From the NCBI RefSeq assembly GCF_026212465.1, contig NC_080053.1:17451337-17515336 (forward strand): a DNA stretch of 64,000 nt, written 5' to 3'. Positions 10,577-22,850 of the stretch are shown here, in pieces (positions within the stretch are counted from its first letter, which is position 1; every line of letters starts with the position of its first letter). Under the pieces are notes generated by a model that had not been told where the DNA came from, ran no database searches, and saw nothing but the letters and a program-made list of their open reading frames with translations. The position numbers and the translations under genes were made by a program. Origin of the DNA: Amaranthus tricolor. Its lineage: Eukaryota; Streptophyta; Magnoliopsida; Caryophyllales; Amaranthaceae.

Positions 10577-12262
10577 TCAGGGAGCAGTCTCTTCTTCATC
10601 GATGAACTCAGTTTGTACTTCCACTGTGTCCAGCTTGGCACCAAGACGGCTCTCCATCTGGTTAAGCTGATCAACAATTGAAGCAAGTGAGACTCGAACT
10701 TCGTCTTGAAAAGCAGTGAATTGAGACTGTAGGTCAAGGAGCTTGGAGAGGATGAAGTTTGAAGAAACTGCAGGAACAGAATCAGGGTTAGCACAACCAT
10801 AACCTGGTGAAGACTGAGATGGTGTTGGTGTGAAGTGAATAGGTGATTGAGGTGGTGATGGATTGTGATGTGGTGGTGATGGAGTGTGATATGGTAATGA
10901 TGTGGTTGGCTTGGGAGAGGGAGGTTTATTGGATGTAGACTCAGGCATGGTCTCAAATGTGGTATCATCAACCATTGTAGCCTTACGTTTCGAGGCTAAC
11001 CTCCTACTCTTTCTCTGAACAGATTTAGCCTTTCTTCTCAATGCTATCACAGTCTCTTCATCACTTGAATCATTACAAAGATTGTGATAAGCATCTACTC
11101 CTTCCTGTTCTGCTTCCCCCTTACTAGCTTCTCCATCCTGTTCCCCTTTTTCTTCTGTTTCAATATTATCAGTGGGAACAGGTCCTTGCTCCTTTTCCTC
11201 TTTTTCTTCCTGTTCTTCTTCCCTTAATTTTTCCTCTTCTTTTTCAACCTCTTCTTCTTCAAAACCAACTTCAACTTTCTCCTCTAAATTATGTATTAAC
11301 ATCCCTTCATCAGTTAATTTTAAGTGCAAATTTTGTAAACACTTTGCACCTATTTTCATGTTAGGTCCCATTGGGAACTCCAACCCTTCCAAAGGGACAT
11401 CAAATTTTCTGAAAATCCAGGTCAGCAATCCTCCATAACCAACAAAATTTTTCTTCTCAATACAATCAGACAAATGAGATATCATCAAAGATGGAAATTT
11501 TATCTTTATGTGATTAGCCATGCAGTAAATCAATGTAGCATCACGTAAACTTACTTAACTCCTTTTGGAGTTTCTTGGCAAAAGAAATCTTCGTGCAATA
11601 TTGTACAGTAATTTATGCAGAGGATTCAAAATGTTATGGCTTATTTTCCCTTTTCTTTGCTCAATCCCTAAAAATTTTAAAACCGTTTTTTCATTTATCC
11701 CAGAAAATACTATTTTTGAACCAACATAGTAAGTATCAAACCCAACATTAGGAACATTAAACCATTCCCCCAGCAATGCACTATTAAATTCTATTTTGAT
11801 GTTCTTGACAGTACTAGAGCACATCCCACAATCATTTGAGAAATTTAAAATAAATTCTCGCATAAGATTTGGAAAAATGGAATTGCAACTAAAATTTGAC
11901 ATCAAAACTTCCCATTCTTGATGTTGCAAAATGTCATGCAGTTGAGGAAAATGGGTAGAGTCATACCAGTATTTGTCGAGTCCGAAACCAACAGACATTT
12001 CTTTTGAGATTTCTTCAGCACTTTTAGGGTCACTATGCTTCGAACGTTTGACTACTTTGGAGGATGAACCACTTGAAATCTTGCGTTTGGTACTGGTAGG
12101 TTCAGTAGTATATTTGGGTGATTCTTTTGTGGTTTCTGTGGTTGTGGGTGGTGCAGCATCCAGTAATGGTGGAGGATGAACCACTTTTAGAGGTTGTGGC
12201 TGGGTATGTGTACGGGATTTAGAGGTTTTCTTGCCTGATTTTGAAGATCTTGGAGTTTTCAT
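10577..12262 (-). pseudogene. Sirevirus third ORF (post-pol protein), one nonsense mutation
   Basis: This is an ORF of about 560 codons downstream of pol on the same strand. The frame is open except for TAA at 11555-11557, where copy 2 (45825-47510) has GAA. The N-terminal 80 residues are Ser/Pro/Lys-rich with a basic cluster (VVKRSKH). The middle (about residues 90-300) is a globular, aromatic-rich domain resembling the putative plant transposon protein family. A very acidic Glu-rich segment follows, then a second basic cluster (RKSRRLASKRKA), a Pro/Ser/His-rich spacer and a C-terminal heptad-like stretch compatible with a coiled coil. No signal peptide or membrane segment is visible, so 'envelope-like' would describe position only. 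The function is unknown. Confidence 0.85.
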
Positions 12263-12762
12263 TTTGAACTTTTGAAAAGGTTGAGAGAAAAGAAGGAGAA
12301 CGGTTTCTTAAGGAAGAGGAAGATGTATGCGTATTATGATGTACGGTGACAGCTTTTGAAAGTTTTGAAATGACGGTTACCTTAAGTCCCATCTCATCAA
12401 TACCTTCATCATTACTTGTGATTTGGAAGGATTATATGAAGAAATGAAAACCGTTTCCCATATTTTTTTTATTGATTTATGTTGACTATATATTAAAAAA
12501 TATTAAGAACAAAATTATGAAATATTAAATTATAAAAAGAATGAATTATGATATTATAAAATATTATATGAAGAAAATAACGAACATACTACTTTGATCT
12601 GATCAACTTAACAACATACAAACGAGAAGACATTCATAGTACAAACTTTATTAAGTGTTTACCTAATCCATTCAATAATTGATTCTCAATCAAGATATTG
12701 AGGTTGATTCCTGACCTTTTTCATTCTCATGATGCTTCATTAGGAATTTCATGCAACCAACT

Positions 12763-15700
12763 TTAGTGGAGCTTGATCATACCAAGTTCCAATCTCATCT
12801 TTTCATATTGTTCCCTTGGAAGTGGTTTGGTCAGAATATCTGCAACTTGTTCATTTGTATTAACATGCTTTAATACAATACTTTTGTTTTCTACATTATC
12901 CTTAAGAAAATGATGTGTAATATGTATATGTTTAGCTCGTGAGTGATGCTTAGATATACATATGGCACTGGTATTATCACAATAAATAGGAATGCATTCA
13001 ATTTTAATACCAAAATCTCTTAGTTGTTGTTTTATCCAAAGCATTTGGGAACAGCAAGCTGCCGCTGCTACGTATTCAGCTTCTGCTGTGGATAATGCAA
13101 CCGTGTTTTGTTTCTTGGAACTCCATGAAACTAAACATGAGCCAAGAAATTGTACCTTACCTGACGTGCTTTTTCTATTAACTAGATCACCTGCATAATC
13201 TGCATCACTGAAGCCTTTTAAATCATAAACATCACTTTTAGGATAAAATAGGGACAAGTTGTCTGTTCCCTTCAAATATCTTAAAATCCGTTTTACTGCT
13301 GTGAGATGTGATTCTTTGGGGTTGGACTGAAATCTAGCACATAAACCAACACTAAATGAAATATCGGGTCTACTTGCAGTTAGATATAATAAGGAACCTA
13401 TCATGCCTCGATACATTGTTTGATCTACGTTAGTTATTTTTAGGTCTTCATCTAATCTAACATTTGTAGCCATGAGTGTATAGTTGGTTCTAGCGTTGTT
13501 TAGCCCATACTTCTTAAGAAGTTCTTTTATGTATTTTTGTTGATGAATAAAAATACCATTTTCAGTTTGTTTAATTTGCAAACCAAGAAAGAAATTTAAT
13601 TCTCCCATCATGCTCATTTCAAATTCTATGCCCATAAGGTTTGCGAATTCTTTACATAACAAATCATTGGTCGCACCGAAAATAATATCATCAACATAAA
13701 TTTGAACAACTAAAATATCATAACCTTTATTCTTAAAGAATAAGGTTTTGTCAATTTTTCCTCTTACAAAGTTATTTTGAATCAAAAACTTTGATAGTCT
13801 TTCATACCATTGCCTAGGAGCTTGCTTCAAGCCATATAAAGCTTTGTCAAGCTTGTAGACATGATCAGGACAAGAGGTGTTCTCAAAACCTGGGGGTTGT
13901 TCAACAAAAACTTCTTCATCAAGAAAACCATTTAAGAAAGCACATTTCACATCCATTTGATATAACTTAAAGTTCATAAATGCAGCAAAAGAAATTAAAA
14001 TTCTAATAGCCTCTAACCTTGCTACCGGAGCAAATGTCTCGGTGTAATCAATACCTTCTTATTGATTATACCCTTTGACCACGAGTCTTGCTTTGTTTCT
14101 TACAATTATTCCATGCTCATCTAGCTTATTCCGAAATACCCATTTCAAACCAATTACCTTCTTGTGTTTTGGTTTGGGTTTCAAGTGCCATACCTTATTT
14201 CATTCAAATTCATTTAATTCATCTTGCATGGCTACTATCCATTCGGAATCCTTTAGAGCTTCTTCGTGATTTTTGGGTTCAAGTGATGATAGGAACGCAA
14301 AATGTGCACAAAAGTTTCTCAGTTGGGATCTGATTTGTGTTCCCTTATTCATATCACTTATAATCAGATCAAGAGGATGATAACTTTGATATTTCCAAGG
14401 TTTGGGCACAAATTCTCTTGAGGGAACAGTAGCATGTTCTGGCTCAACATCTTGATTGGCATTTTGTTCAGCTACTGGATCATTTTTCTCATCTGCGGGA
14501 ACAGCTGAATTGGGTACAGTTTGCTGGTCCAGTTGTGCTGGCAGTTCCTGGACTTGGTCAGTTTCTTCTTCGTCTTCTTGTATTGGTTGTTCACCTACTG
14601 TTCCTTGATCTTGCACCTTTATTTCTTCATCATCTTCTAAATTTGCAAGACCTATTTTGACATTGTTTATTTTCTATTCACTTGTTGAAAAGTTAGTTTC
14701 ATCAAAGATTATGTGAACGGATTCCTCCACGCACATTGTTCTCTTATTATAAACTCTGTAAGCTTTTTTATGTGATGAATAACCGAGAAATACTGCTTCA
14801 TCACTTCTTTCATCAAATTTACCTATATTTCGTATTCCATTTACATGAACAAAACATTTGCATCCAAACACACGAAAATAGGAAATATTTTGTTTAACAC
14901 CTTTAAGCAATTCATAGGGTGTTTTAGAAGTGATTGGTCTTATTAATACACGATTCAAAGTATAGCATGCAGTATTGACGGCCTCGGCCCAAAAATTTCT
15001 AGGTAGACCACTAGCAATCAACATAGTCCTAGCCATTTCTTCTAGGGTTCTATTTTTCCTTTCTACCACTCCATTTTGTTGTGGTGTCCTAGGAGCGGAA
15101 AAATTGTGATTTATACCATGTTCATTACAATAATTCATAAAGTTTGAATTTTCAAATTCTTTGCCATGATCTGATCTTATGTGAACAATTTGATTATTGG
15201 TAGATTTTTGTATTTTGTTAGCAAAAGAAACAAACTCATCAAAAGCTTCATCTTTGCTTACTAAAAATAGGGTCCAAGTAAATCTACTATAGTCATCAAC
15301 TATGACAAACACATATCTTTTGCCACTACGGCTTTGTGTTCTCATAGGTCCACATAAATCCATATGAATTAATTCTAATGGTCTAGAGGTAGTCACCAGA
15401 TACTTTGATTTAAAGGATGACCGCACTTGTTTTCCTTTAGCACAAGAATCACAAATTTCATTTTTGAGGAATTTTATTGCTGGTAATCCTCTTACTAGGT
15501 CTTTTGATCTTAAGGTATTAATCAATGAATAGCTAGCATGACCTAGACGCTTGTGCCAAAGCAATGGGTCTTCTTCTATAACGCTTAAACACGTTAAACT
15601 GGTTTTGGGAATAGTGTCCAGGTCCACAACATAAGTGTTCCCTTTTCTGATTCCCTCAAGCACAGGGTTTCCTGTGTTGTTCCTAGAAATTATGCATCGT

Positions 15701-15987
15701 TCAGAAGTAAACTTAACAGAGTTACCTTTGTCACAAAATTGAGAAATACTTAAAAGATTGTGTTTTAAATTCTCGACTAAAAATACATTGTCAATGGCAT
15801 GGGAACTTGACCTTCCAACCTTTCCTTTGGTGATTATCTCACCCTTCATATTATCACCGAAGGTTACAGTTCCCCCATCATATGCTTCAAGTGAGAGAAA
15901 TTTAGATTTGTCACCCGTCATGTGCTTGGAACACCCACTGTCGAGATACCATGAGTTGTTCCCCCTCACTTGAACCTACACATTAAA
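12763..15987 (-). pseudogene. Sirevirus pol, copy 1, with nonsense mutations
   Basis: Pol reads in one frame directly after the gag stop. Order: protease (YLDSGCSKHMTG near 15945), integrase zinc region (WHKRLGHAS ... CDSCAKGKQ), integrase core (LIHMDLCGPM, SDHGKEFEN, PQQNGVVERKN), reverse transcriptase ([13 protein letters not shown], then [12 protein letters not shown]) and RNase H ([27 protein letters not shown]), ending at 12763. In-frame stops interrupt it: TAG 15976-15978, TAG 14674-14676, TGA 14200-14202 and TAA 14059-14061. In copy 2 the matching codons are CAG, CAG, AGA and CAA. No frameshift was found. Catalytic motifs in the surviving segments look normal. Confidence 0.92.
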
Positions 15988-17802
15988 TTAAGAGTTAGGT
16001 TTAGGAACCCAGTTATCCTTGGGTTCCTTGTCGATTATACATGAATCATATTTCTTGATCCATAACTGTTCGACATGAATTTTATTTGCTATGTGGTGCT
16101 GTTCCCTTTTTATACAATGATATTTTAGATGTCCAATTTTACCACAAAAGGAACAGATTTTACTACTAGGGAGATCAACATAGACCTTTTTCTTTTTATC
16201 ATTTTTAACATAACCTAGACCTTCTTTACTTTTTGGTTTAGCATTTAGAATCCATTTGGGAACTTCATTGATTTTCCCTTTTCCTTTTAAATTAATTTGA
16301 TCTTTTAGATACTTATTTTCTCTTTCACATGATTCTAATTTTAATTTCATTTCTTGAAATTCCGTGCTAAACACATGAGTGGATTTATCATTTTCATCCC
16401 ATTTTAATTCTAGCAATTTGTTTTGATTCTCTTCAATGTTAAGAATGATGAATTCCTACTTTATTTTCTCCAATTGCTCTTTTAAAATGATATTCTTATC
16501 TAAAAAATCAAAAAATCTACATTGCACATCGATCCTAAAAGTATTTAAGTATGAGATGTGATCTTTACTTAACTTAAGATCTTTCTCAATTTGGAGACAC
16601 TTAGCTGTTTTTTCTTCCAACTTCTCTTGTGTTTCCAAAAATAACTTAATTAATTTATCCTTACTTAAACTGAATAGATGTTTAGGAGAAGAACTAGAAG
16701 ACATTACCTCTCTTTCCATAGTCTCTTCATGAGATGCCATGAGACACAGATTTGCAGTTTCTTCCTCTACTGGAACTTCAGTTTCAGCTTCGCTTTCAGT
16801 GTCACCACAAGCTGCGATCATTGCTTTACGAAAATATGTTCTGAAGCTTCCCTTCTTTGGCATTCTTCCAGCTTCCCTTGTCTTCCCTTTGCCCTTCTCA
16901 TTCTTCCATAGAGGGCAATCCTTGATGAAGTGATCAGTACTTCCACATTTGTGGCATTCAAAATTTGTCTTCATGTTAGCAGTTCCTCTTTCCTTATTAT
17001 TTCTTTGGTTTCTATATCTGCTGTTCCTGAAGAATTTTTTGAATTTACGTGCCAACATAGCAGCTTCCTCTTCACCAGCTTCTAATTCTTCACTATCATC
17101 AGCTGCTAGAGCCAGTCCTTTGTTTCGGGAACTGTCCGCTGTTCCTAAATCCAGTTCGTGTGTCATGAGTGAACCAGCCAGCTCCTCCAAATTGAACTTG
17201 GTGAAATCTTTGGACTCCTGGATGGCTGTGACCTTAAATCTCCAGCGCTCATCTTGTGGAAGACTTCTCAGTATTTTCCTGACTTGTTCATGAACAGGAA
17301 TGATCTTACCAAGAGAGACAAGTTCGTTTGTAATGTTGGTGAACCTGGTAAACATCTCTTGGATGTTTTCCTTAGGTTCCATAACAAACCTTTCATATTT
17401 GGACATTAGGAGGTCAATCTTGGATCGCTTCACTTCACTGGTACCTTCATGGGTAACTTCCAGCAGGTCCCAAATCTGCTTTGCCGTTTTACAACCCATG
17501 ATACGATTATGTTCATTTGGCCCGAGACCACAGTGAAGCAGCTTGATAGCAAGAGCGTTCATCTCCATCTTTTGAAAATCTTCCTTTTCATATTCAGTGA
17601 TTGGTTTTGGAATTGATTCATTGTTGGAGTTGATGGTCGTCACTTCGAAATCTCCTATTTCAATTACTCTCCATACTTGGTAATTTTCGGCCTTTATAAA
17701 AATTTCCATTCTATTTTTCTAGTAGGTATAGAATTTCTCATCGAACATGGGTGGCCTTTGCGTAGAGTACCCTTCATTTATGCGTTCGTTCATCTTCAAC
17801 AT
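15988..17802 (-). pseudogene. Sirevirus gag, copy 1, with nonsense mutations
   Basis: This is the nucleocapsid/capsid precursor. The start ATG at 17802 is chosen because it aligns with the start in copy 2 at 40282. It contains a UBN2-like gag core (KQIWDLLEVTHEG ... MFTRFTNITNELV), a first zinc knuckle CHKCGSTDHFIKDC, a Glu/Ser-rich spacer, a predicted coiled-coil region and a second zinc finger CSFCGKIGHLKYHC. In-frame TAG codons replace Trp near codon 28 (about 17719-17721) and Gln at 16456-16458. The final TAA (15988-15990) is shared with copy 2 and lies in frame with pol, so it is probably the natural gag terminator. Confidence 0.9.
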
Positions 17803-17855
17803 GTTGCCAGGCAACAGGGTACTGCTCTCAAGGTTTCCTGATTAAATGAGGAACA

Positions 17856-17869
17856 GGGCTCTGATACCA
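17856..17869 (-). promoter_or_regulatory. Primer-binding site of Sirevirus copy 1
   Basis: In element orientation TGGTATCAGAGCCC lies two bases after the 5' LTR. It is complementary to the 3' end of initiator methionine tRNA, the usual Ty1/copia primer. Confidence 0.93.
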
Positions 17870-17871
17870 AT

Positions 17872-19054
17872 TGTTGAAATACACAAAGATGGTCGAATGC
17901 AACAACAGGGGGGTGAATTATTGTGTATCAAGCTTTACTAAGTTTTTACTCTAATTTGCGGAATTTTAACAAACAAAATAAAGCTTAAACTTAAAAAGCA
18001 AGAGATAAAAAGGAGACAAAGATTTTACGTGGAAACCTTCTTGGCCTAATAAGAAGGAAAACCACGACCCCCCCGGATTTCAAAATTTTCACTATGTTTT
18101 AGGCAATCAATTACAATTACATAAAACAGTTTGCTTTACTTGAAGCTTCTCTACTCTAGGCCTAATTCTCTTTCTCTACTTTCTCCTTCTCTTTCTCTTC
18201 TCACGTTTCACTTCTCTATTCTCTTAAACTTCTCATGAGTCTAATTACAACAAAACACTCAATAACCCTTACAAGGCCAATTCTCAAGAGGATAAAAATT
18301 AAAATAATTACTTAAGAAAAATATAATAAATTAATTGGCATTTAAAAATAGAAAATATTTTTCTTAAATGATCTCCCTTTAATGGACACTCTTGGATGGA
18401 TGTTCGGTTTGAGCAAAGTTCCTCCTATTTATAGTGGAAACAGCCAGCAGTTACCTTAGACACACCTCACACTATCATCCACGTTCTCAAAACAAAAAGA
18501 TAGTGGTCTTGCCAAAAAATAAACGTCCGGCTATCATTTGCTCAAAGAAAAACGGTTTCCTTAGGCTAAAAATAGCATAGGAATTAAAAACACAAGATCC
18601 TAAAAAATAGGAGATCTTAATCTTAAGAAGAAAAAGTCTTAGGCTATTTTTAGATAACCTAAAAATAGTTTAGCCAATTAACTTACTAATTAATTTAATC
18701 AACTAATTTAAGATTTAACCGTTTACATCAACTAAAAACAGAATAATAAAATAACTGCAATTTTTCAGTCGATGTTTTTCTCCAGACCTGCTACGTAGGA
18801 ACAACGTACTGTCTCCAGCTTCAACTTCTGTTAGATTGTTCATTTTAGGAACAGTAGACCGTCTGTCAACCTTTAACTTCCTAAGCACTTATCAAACTTC
18901 TTGAATATTTTAAGACACGTACAACTTCCACGAACCAAGTCATAGGCTTCATCAACCATTTCAACAAAATCGGATATATACCTACAAAACAATCTCTAAA
19001 ACATGTTTGTTTACTTTAAAAGTGAAGTCATCATCAAAACCTTAAGAGCCAACA
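17872..19054 (-). repeat. 5' LTR of Sirevirus copy 1
   Basis: This is the partner of 8649-9831 with the same ends and length. It is followed by the target duplication GGTAT at 19055-19059. In element orientation it holds promoter and polyadenylation signals; TGTTCC motifs lie in its first half. Confidence 0.95.
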
Positions 19055-19505
19055 GGTATGCTGATAGCAAACTAAGGGTAAAGGTTAAATTATTATAAAA
19101 TAAAAAAGTGTGCTGATAGAAAACTAAGGACAAAGATTCCATTATTAAAAAATAAATACAGTACTAACATTGAAAACATAAATTTTTTTGATGATGGAGG
19201 GAATAACAATAGAAATTGATGTCTATCACAAAACATAATTATATGTTCACATAAAAAAATGTTTTTATAAAAATGAGTTGTTTTGTATTTTTTAATTTAT
19301 CAAAGGAATCTAGGCCCAGGCGGTCAGGTTTGCCTAAGGTATAGTATGGTTTATCCAATAAATTTTTTATTATTTTTGAATTGTGGAATAAAAAGATTAA
19401 AAGAATGATAGCCATATTGGTTCTGAACACATGCGAAGGCAATCCAATCCTATACTAGAATTTCGGATTCACCACTAAGTAGTTATATTATTCATGTTTA
19501 TGTAG
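19055..19505 (+). other. Remainder of the pectinesterase intron
   Basis: AT-rich intron sequence beginning with the target duplication and ending in the acceptor TTTATGTAG. No gene is seen. Confidence 0.6.
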
Positions 19506-19759
19506 GGTTGCATAATAAACGTAACAAGTGGACCATATGATGATAGAATATATGGGGCTGGTTATATAACAGCACAAGGTCGGATAAGCAAAGAAGATAG
19601 TAATGGATTTGTGTTCAAATATTGTATGGTGGTTGGCACATCTTACGCATTTCTTGGAAGACCATACCAAAGTTACTCCAGAGTTGTCTTCTACAAAAGT
19701 TACCTTTCAGATATCGTTGTTCCTCAAGGATGGAACCCCAGTTTTACTCTTGGCCATGA
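19506..19759 (+). CDS. Pectinesterase, internal exon B
   Basis: This exon encodes 84 codons plus two bases. It continues exon A in phase 0 and carries the beta-helix part GYITAQGRISKEDSNGFVFK and the region IV motif FLGRPYQSYSRVVFY, then VVPQGWN. The Arg of the substrate-binding LGRPW motif is kept. The following Trp is Tyr here, a change at a residue lining the active site in characterised enzymes; I believe some relatives also have Tyr, so it need not inactivate. The donor GTATTG after CATGA gives correct phase with exon C. It is separated from exon A by 12.5 kb, most of it Sirevirus copy 1. Confidence 0.87.
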
Positions 19760-21552
19760 GTATTGTTTCTTCTCCACTATTTATTTTGAATATTTATTTT
19801 TTGGAAGCCAATTAATTATATATAAAGATGAACTAAATGGTAAAAAATCATTGTAAATAAATATTAGTGTACAAAAAGATATTACAGTAAAGCCAAAGAA
19901 GAAAGTATGATAACCGGGAAAAAATGTTAAATACACTTTGCACTTTTTGCTTTGCACTTAGAAAATCATTCATTATAAATTAGAGGAGTGTAAGAGAGTT
20001 TAAAGAAGTATTTAAATGATTGATAATATTTTCGAATGTTTTTTTCTTTGACTTTGATTCCAATTATCTGAAATATTACATGGAAAAATAGACATACTAA
20101 TACGAGGCAGAATAGCGATTTTTTGAAAGCATAAAAACTTACAATACACAACGAAACCTTTATATATACTACTAAACTTACACAGCTAGAAGAAGAAATA
20201 ACAAACTAAACATAACGTGGATAGCTATAACAAACTTGTAATAAACTTGAAACAAACACTCTTAGCCTATAACAAAAAGTTTCTTCATATAACTATTTCA
20301 TTTAGAAGAATTGCATCATCTTGTGTTCACGGATTCAGGATTCAAAATCCCCTAGGGGACAACCAATTGGACGAAATTTCTGCAGAATTCTATTCTTAAA
20401 ATGGACGAAATGTCCTCGTCTCAATAAGTTTTATGGAAAGTTCATTGAGAGTCTTCATATTCAAGAATCGATCATCGTTTCTCACATTAGATCAATAATT
20501 TTACATTTAACTGATTCCTCACAATATATAAATCAAGATCACAAGGACGGAATATCACAAATCAAGATCGCATTGTACTTGTCATTTTGTCAACCAAGAT
20601 CCAAGAATCAAGAATCAAACAGCTTTAAAATCTGACTGCCTTGGCTATTTATGTAAATCACATCTCTAATTCTAAACTAGGACTTAGGCCAATTATCCAC
20701 AATCACTATAACTTTTTAACGAAAACAGCCTTAGTATATGATCTTCTTCCATTAAGAAACAACAACAATTTAGAAATTCTGAATAGGTAAAGTTTAGTTC
20801 CATTATTTTTAACAAACTTCAAATTATGTTCTGGATATGGCTCTAGACACATATATCTAAAATCAAGTTGTTCAACACATCCCAAAAAAGTACTAAAATA
20901 CAAAATCATAAATCAATCAAAATGCGACAAATTTAATCAATTATCTTTAATGTTTTAAATATGTAATCCATTCTTCAAAAGAAACTTTTAATTGAACTAT
21001 GCAATTTAAAGAAAAGAAACAATTTCTTAAGATTAAGATCAAGATAAAAAAAACATCAAGAATAAGAATTTAAGATTAACATTAATATTAGAACATAAAA
21101 AATAAGATTAAGATTAAGGTTAAGATTTAATTTTGAAAATACATTAGAAATCAAAATTCTAATTTCTAGGGAAAGCTCACTAATAGGTAGCAACACATCT
21201 TGTCAGACAGGCGACTTGTTTGCGGCAGTTGTTGGGGTAGGTGGTGGTAGTGGTAGAGGCTGGGGCAGACGGCGGCAGGGGGCGTGGCGACAATTTTAGG
21301 GTTTTTCTTCTTTTAGGGTTTTATCTTTTCGAGAGAGAAGGGAGAATAAAATTGGGAGAATTCTGATTTTATAAAAGAAGGAAACATCGCGCGTTCATTC
21401 TCCTCTGATTTTAAAATTTATTTTTTTTAATTTCAATTTGAGGCATATGCCAGAGGGCGCCCATGAATAGATTCACCCCTGCAGTTGTATATTACTTATA
21501 GCATCATATTGTGCGGTACTATTCTTAACATCCCTTCAAACTTGGGTGGTTA
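19760..21552. other. Pectinesterase intron, first part; no gene seen
   Basis: Intronic AT-rich DNA. Around 21210-21290 there is a GC-rich GGTGGTAGTGGTAGAGG/GGCGGCAGG stretch followed by TTTTAGGGTTTT-type sequence. That could be the 5' part of an old element, but I cannot assign it. Confidence 0.4.
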
Positions 21553-22125
21553 CTAACTAATAGAAGTTTGAAAATAGTGATTTGGAAAGAGTTGAAGGAT
21601 AGATTTTGATGAAAATGTTAGTAAGTTGTTGAGCAATTGGGAGATAAATAAGAAGAATAAGACCTTCATAAACTTTTTCACGAGAAAAATGACAACAATT
21701 GCGATTTGTTTGGTACGATTGTTTAAAACGAGGCTATGAGAAATTTGTAAAGTAGATATATTGTCACAAAACAAAGTAATGAGCTAGAGATTAGAGATAC
21801 CTAGTTCTTCTAGGAGACGAACTAACCATGTAATTTCTAAAGTTGCAATTGCTAAAGCTTTATATTCAGGTTCAGGAGAGAATTAGAATATGATGTATTG
21901 GTTTTTTTGATTTCCAGCTGATGGGGGACTTTCCAAATAGTAAGATATATCCAATTAAGGTTCATTGTGTATCAGGCAAGCACCGCAGTCAGAATCTCAG
22001 TATGCATGAAGTTGAAGGGTATATGATCCTTTAAGAAGGGATCCTTGGTCCAAAGTATATGCCATATACTTGATAATGTGGAGTAATGCAAAATAATCAT
22101 CCTCAATGGGGTTTTGCATGTACTA
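21553..22125 (-). pseudogene. Relic of a Ty1/copia RNase H region
   Basis: On the minus strand one can read degenerate copia RNase H phrases in order: DSDCGACL, a SPPSAGNQK-like remnant of the usual SWKSKKQ, then PEYKALAIATLEITWLVRLL, LFCDNIST and NNRTKQI. Stop codons and frame changes are frequent. This is an old fragment of a different copia family from the two Sireviruses, with no LTR recognised around it. Confidence 0.65.
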
Positions 22126-22361
22126 CTTTATTTGTTTTAATAAATTATTAAAAATGATCGATATATAAAATTCCCAAAAGCGTACTCTTTATAGGGTAGT
22201 TTTTTTTGACATTTCTATGGATTTAAAATATTTAGGGTCAAACAAGTAACTTTTCTATGAAATTAACCAAGAAGATAAATTAAAGTTCCTTGGGATTTAG
22301 AATTTGTACTATTTTAATTTTCGGTGAACTTAGATAAACTTGTGTTTTATTATTTATTGTC

Positions 22362-22636
22362 TATATATATATAGGTAGGATTAAATAAGAAGGATTTTAA
22401 AGTGAGAAGAATTTTTTTTTGATTTTGTTTGGTTACTATATATACAAAAAAGATACTATGTTATAAATTAAAAAACATTTTCAAAATATTTCATAGTTAC
22501 CTTTCTGTGTAACATACTTTTACAATTATGAGTTTTTGGCTCAATCGTGACCATAGATTTTTTTATTTTAGTGAAATCAAGGGTGTAGAGTCCTTCTTAC
22601 CCTTCTCATTTTCAACCTCTTCTCAATGGATCCCTC

Positions 22637-22655
<19 letters not shown>
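22362..22655. repeat. Possible small inverted-repeat element ending in TATATAGG
   Basis: The left side reads CTATATATATATAGGTAGGA and the right side is CCTCCCCTATATATATAT, i.e. complementary ends of the TATATAGGxAGG kind around about 290 bp. The ends merge into a long (TA)n tract, so the boundaries are uncertain. Confidence 0.35.

Positions 22656-22700
<45 letters not shown>
22643..22700. repeat. (TA)n microsatellite
   Basis: About 29 uninterrupted TA units lie 150 bp before the last pectinesterase exon. Confidence 0.97.
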
Positions 22701-22703
<3 letters not shown>

Positions 22704-22850
22704 GTTGTTATTGTAATTATATTACTCGTCATCAACCTATCTATTTGAGTATATAATTTATTACAATTACATTGAAAAACATATAATTAAATTGTAAATT
22801 TCATAATTTCATGTGATTTTTTTGCTAATTAATCCAAAATACTTGTGCAG

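Larger units (their letters stand above)
8649..19054 (-). mobile_element. Complete Sirevirus-type Ty1/copia retrotransposon, copy 1
   Basis: A full-length element of about 10.4 kb lies on the minus strand inside a pectinesterase intron. Both LTRs are 1183 bp and have TG...CA ends. The 5 bp target duplication GGTAT is present at 8644-8648 and 19055-19059. A primer-binding site for initiator-Met tRNA and a polypurine tract adjoin the LTRs. Order in element direction is LTR, gag, pol (protease, integrase, reverse transcriptase, RNase H), a third reading frame, LTR. The RT phrase [28 protein letters not shown] and the long post-pol ORF place it in the Sirevirus (SIRE/Maximus) lineage. By eye the LTRs differ at about 35 sites (near 3 %). 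All lesions found in the ORFs are nonsense changes; I saw no frameshift. Confidence 0.93.

Noticed and set aside
10435..10971. 178-codon open frame rich in His, Leu and Ser
   Set aside because: It is an alternative frame over the third ORF of Sirevirus copy 1 (same strand, different frame). Its His/Leu bias is the shadow of Pro/Ser codons there.
11172..11438. Ser/Phe-rich open frame on the plus strand
   Set aside because: Antisense shadow of the Glu/Lys-rich part of the Sirevirus third ORF; the same shadow appears at 46658-46930 in copy 2.
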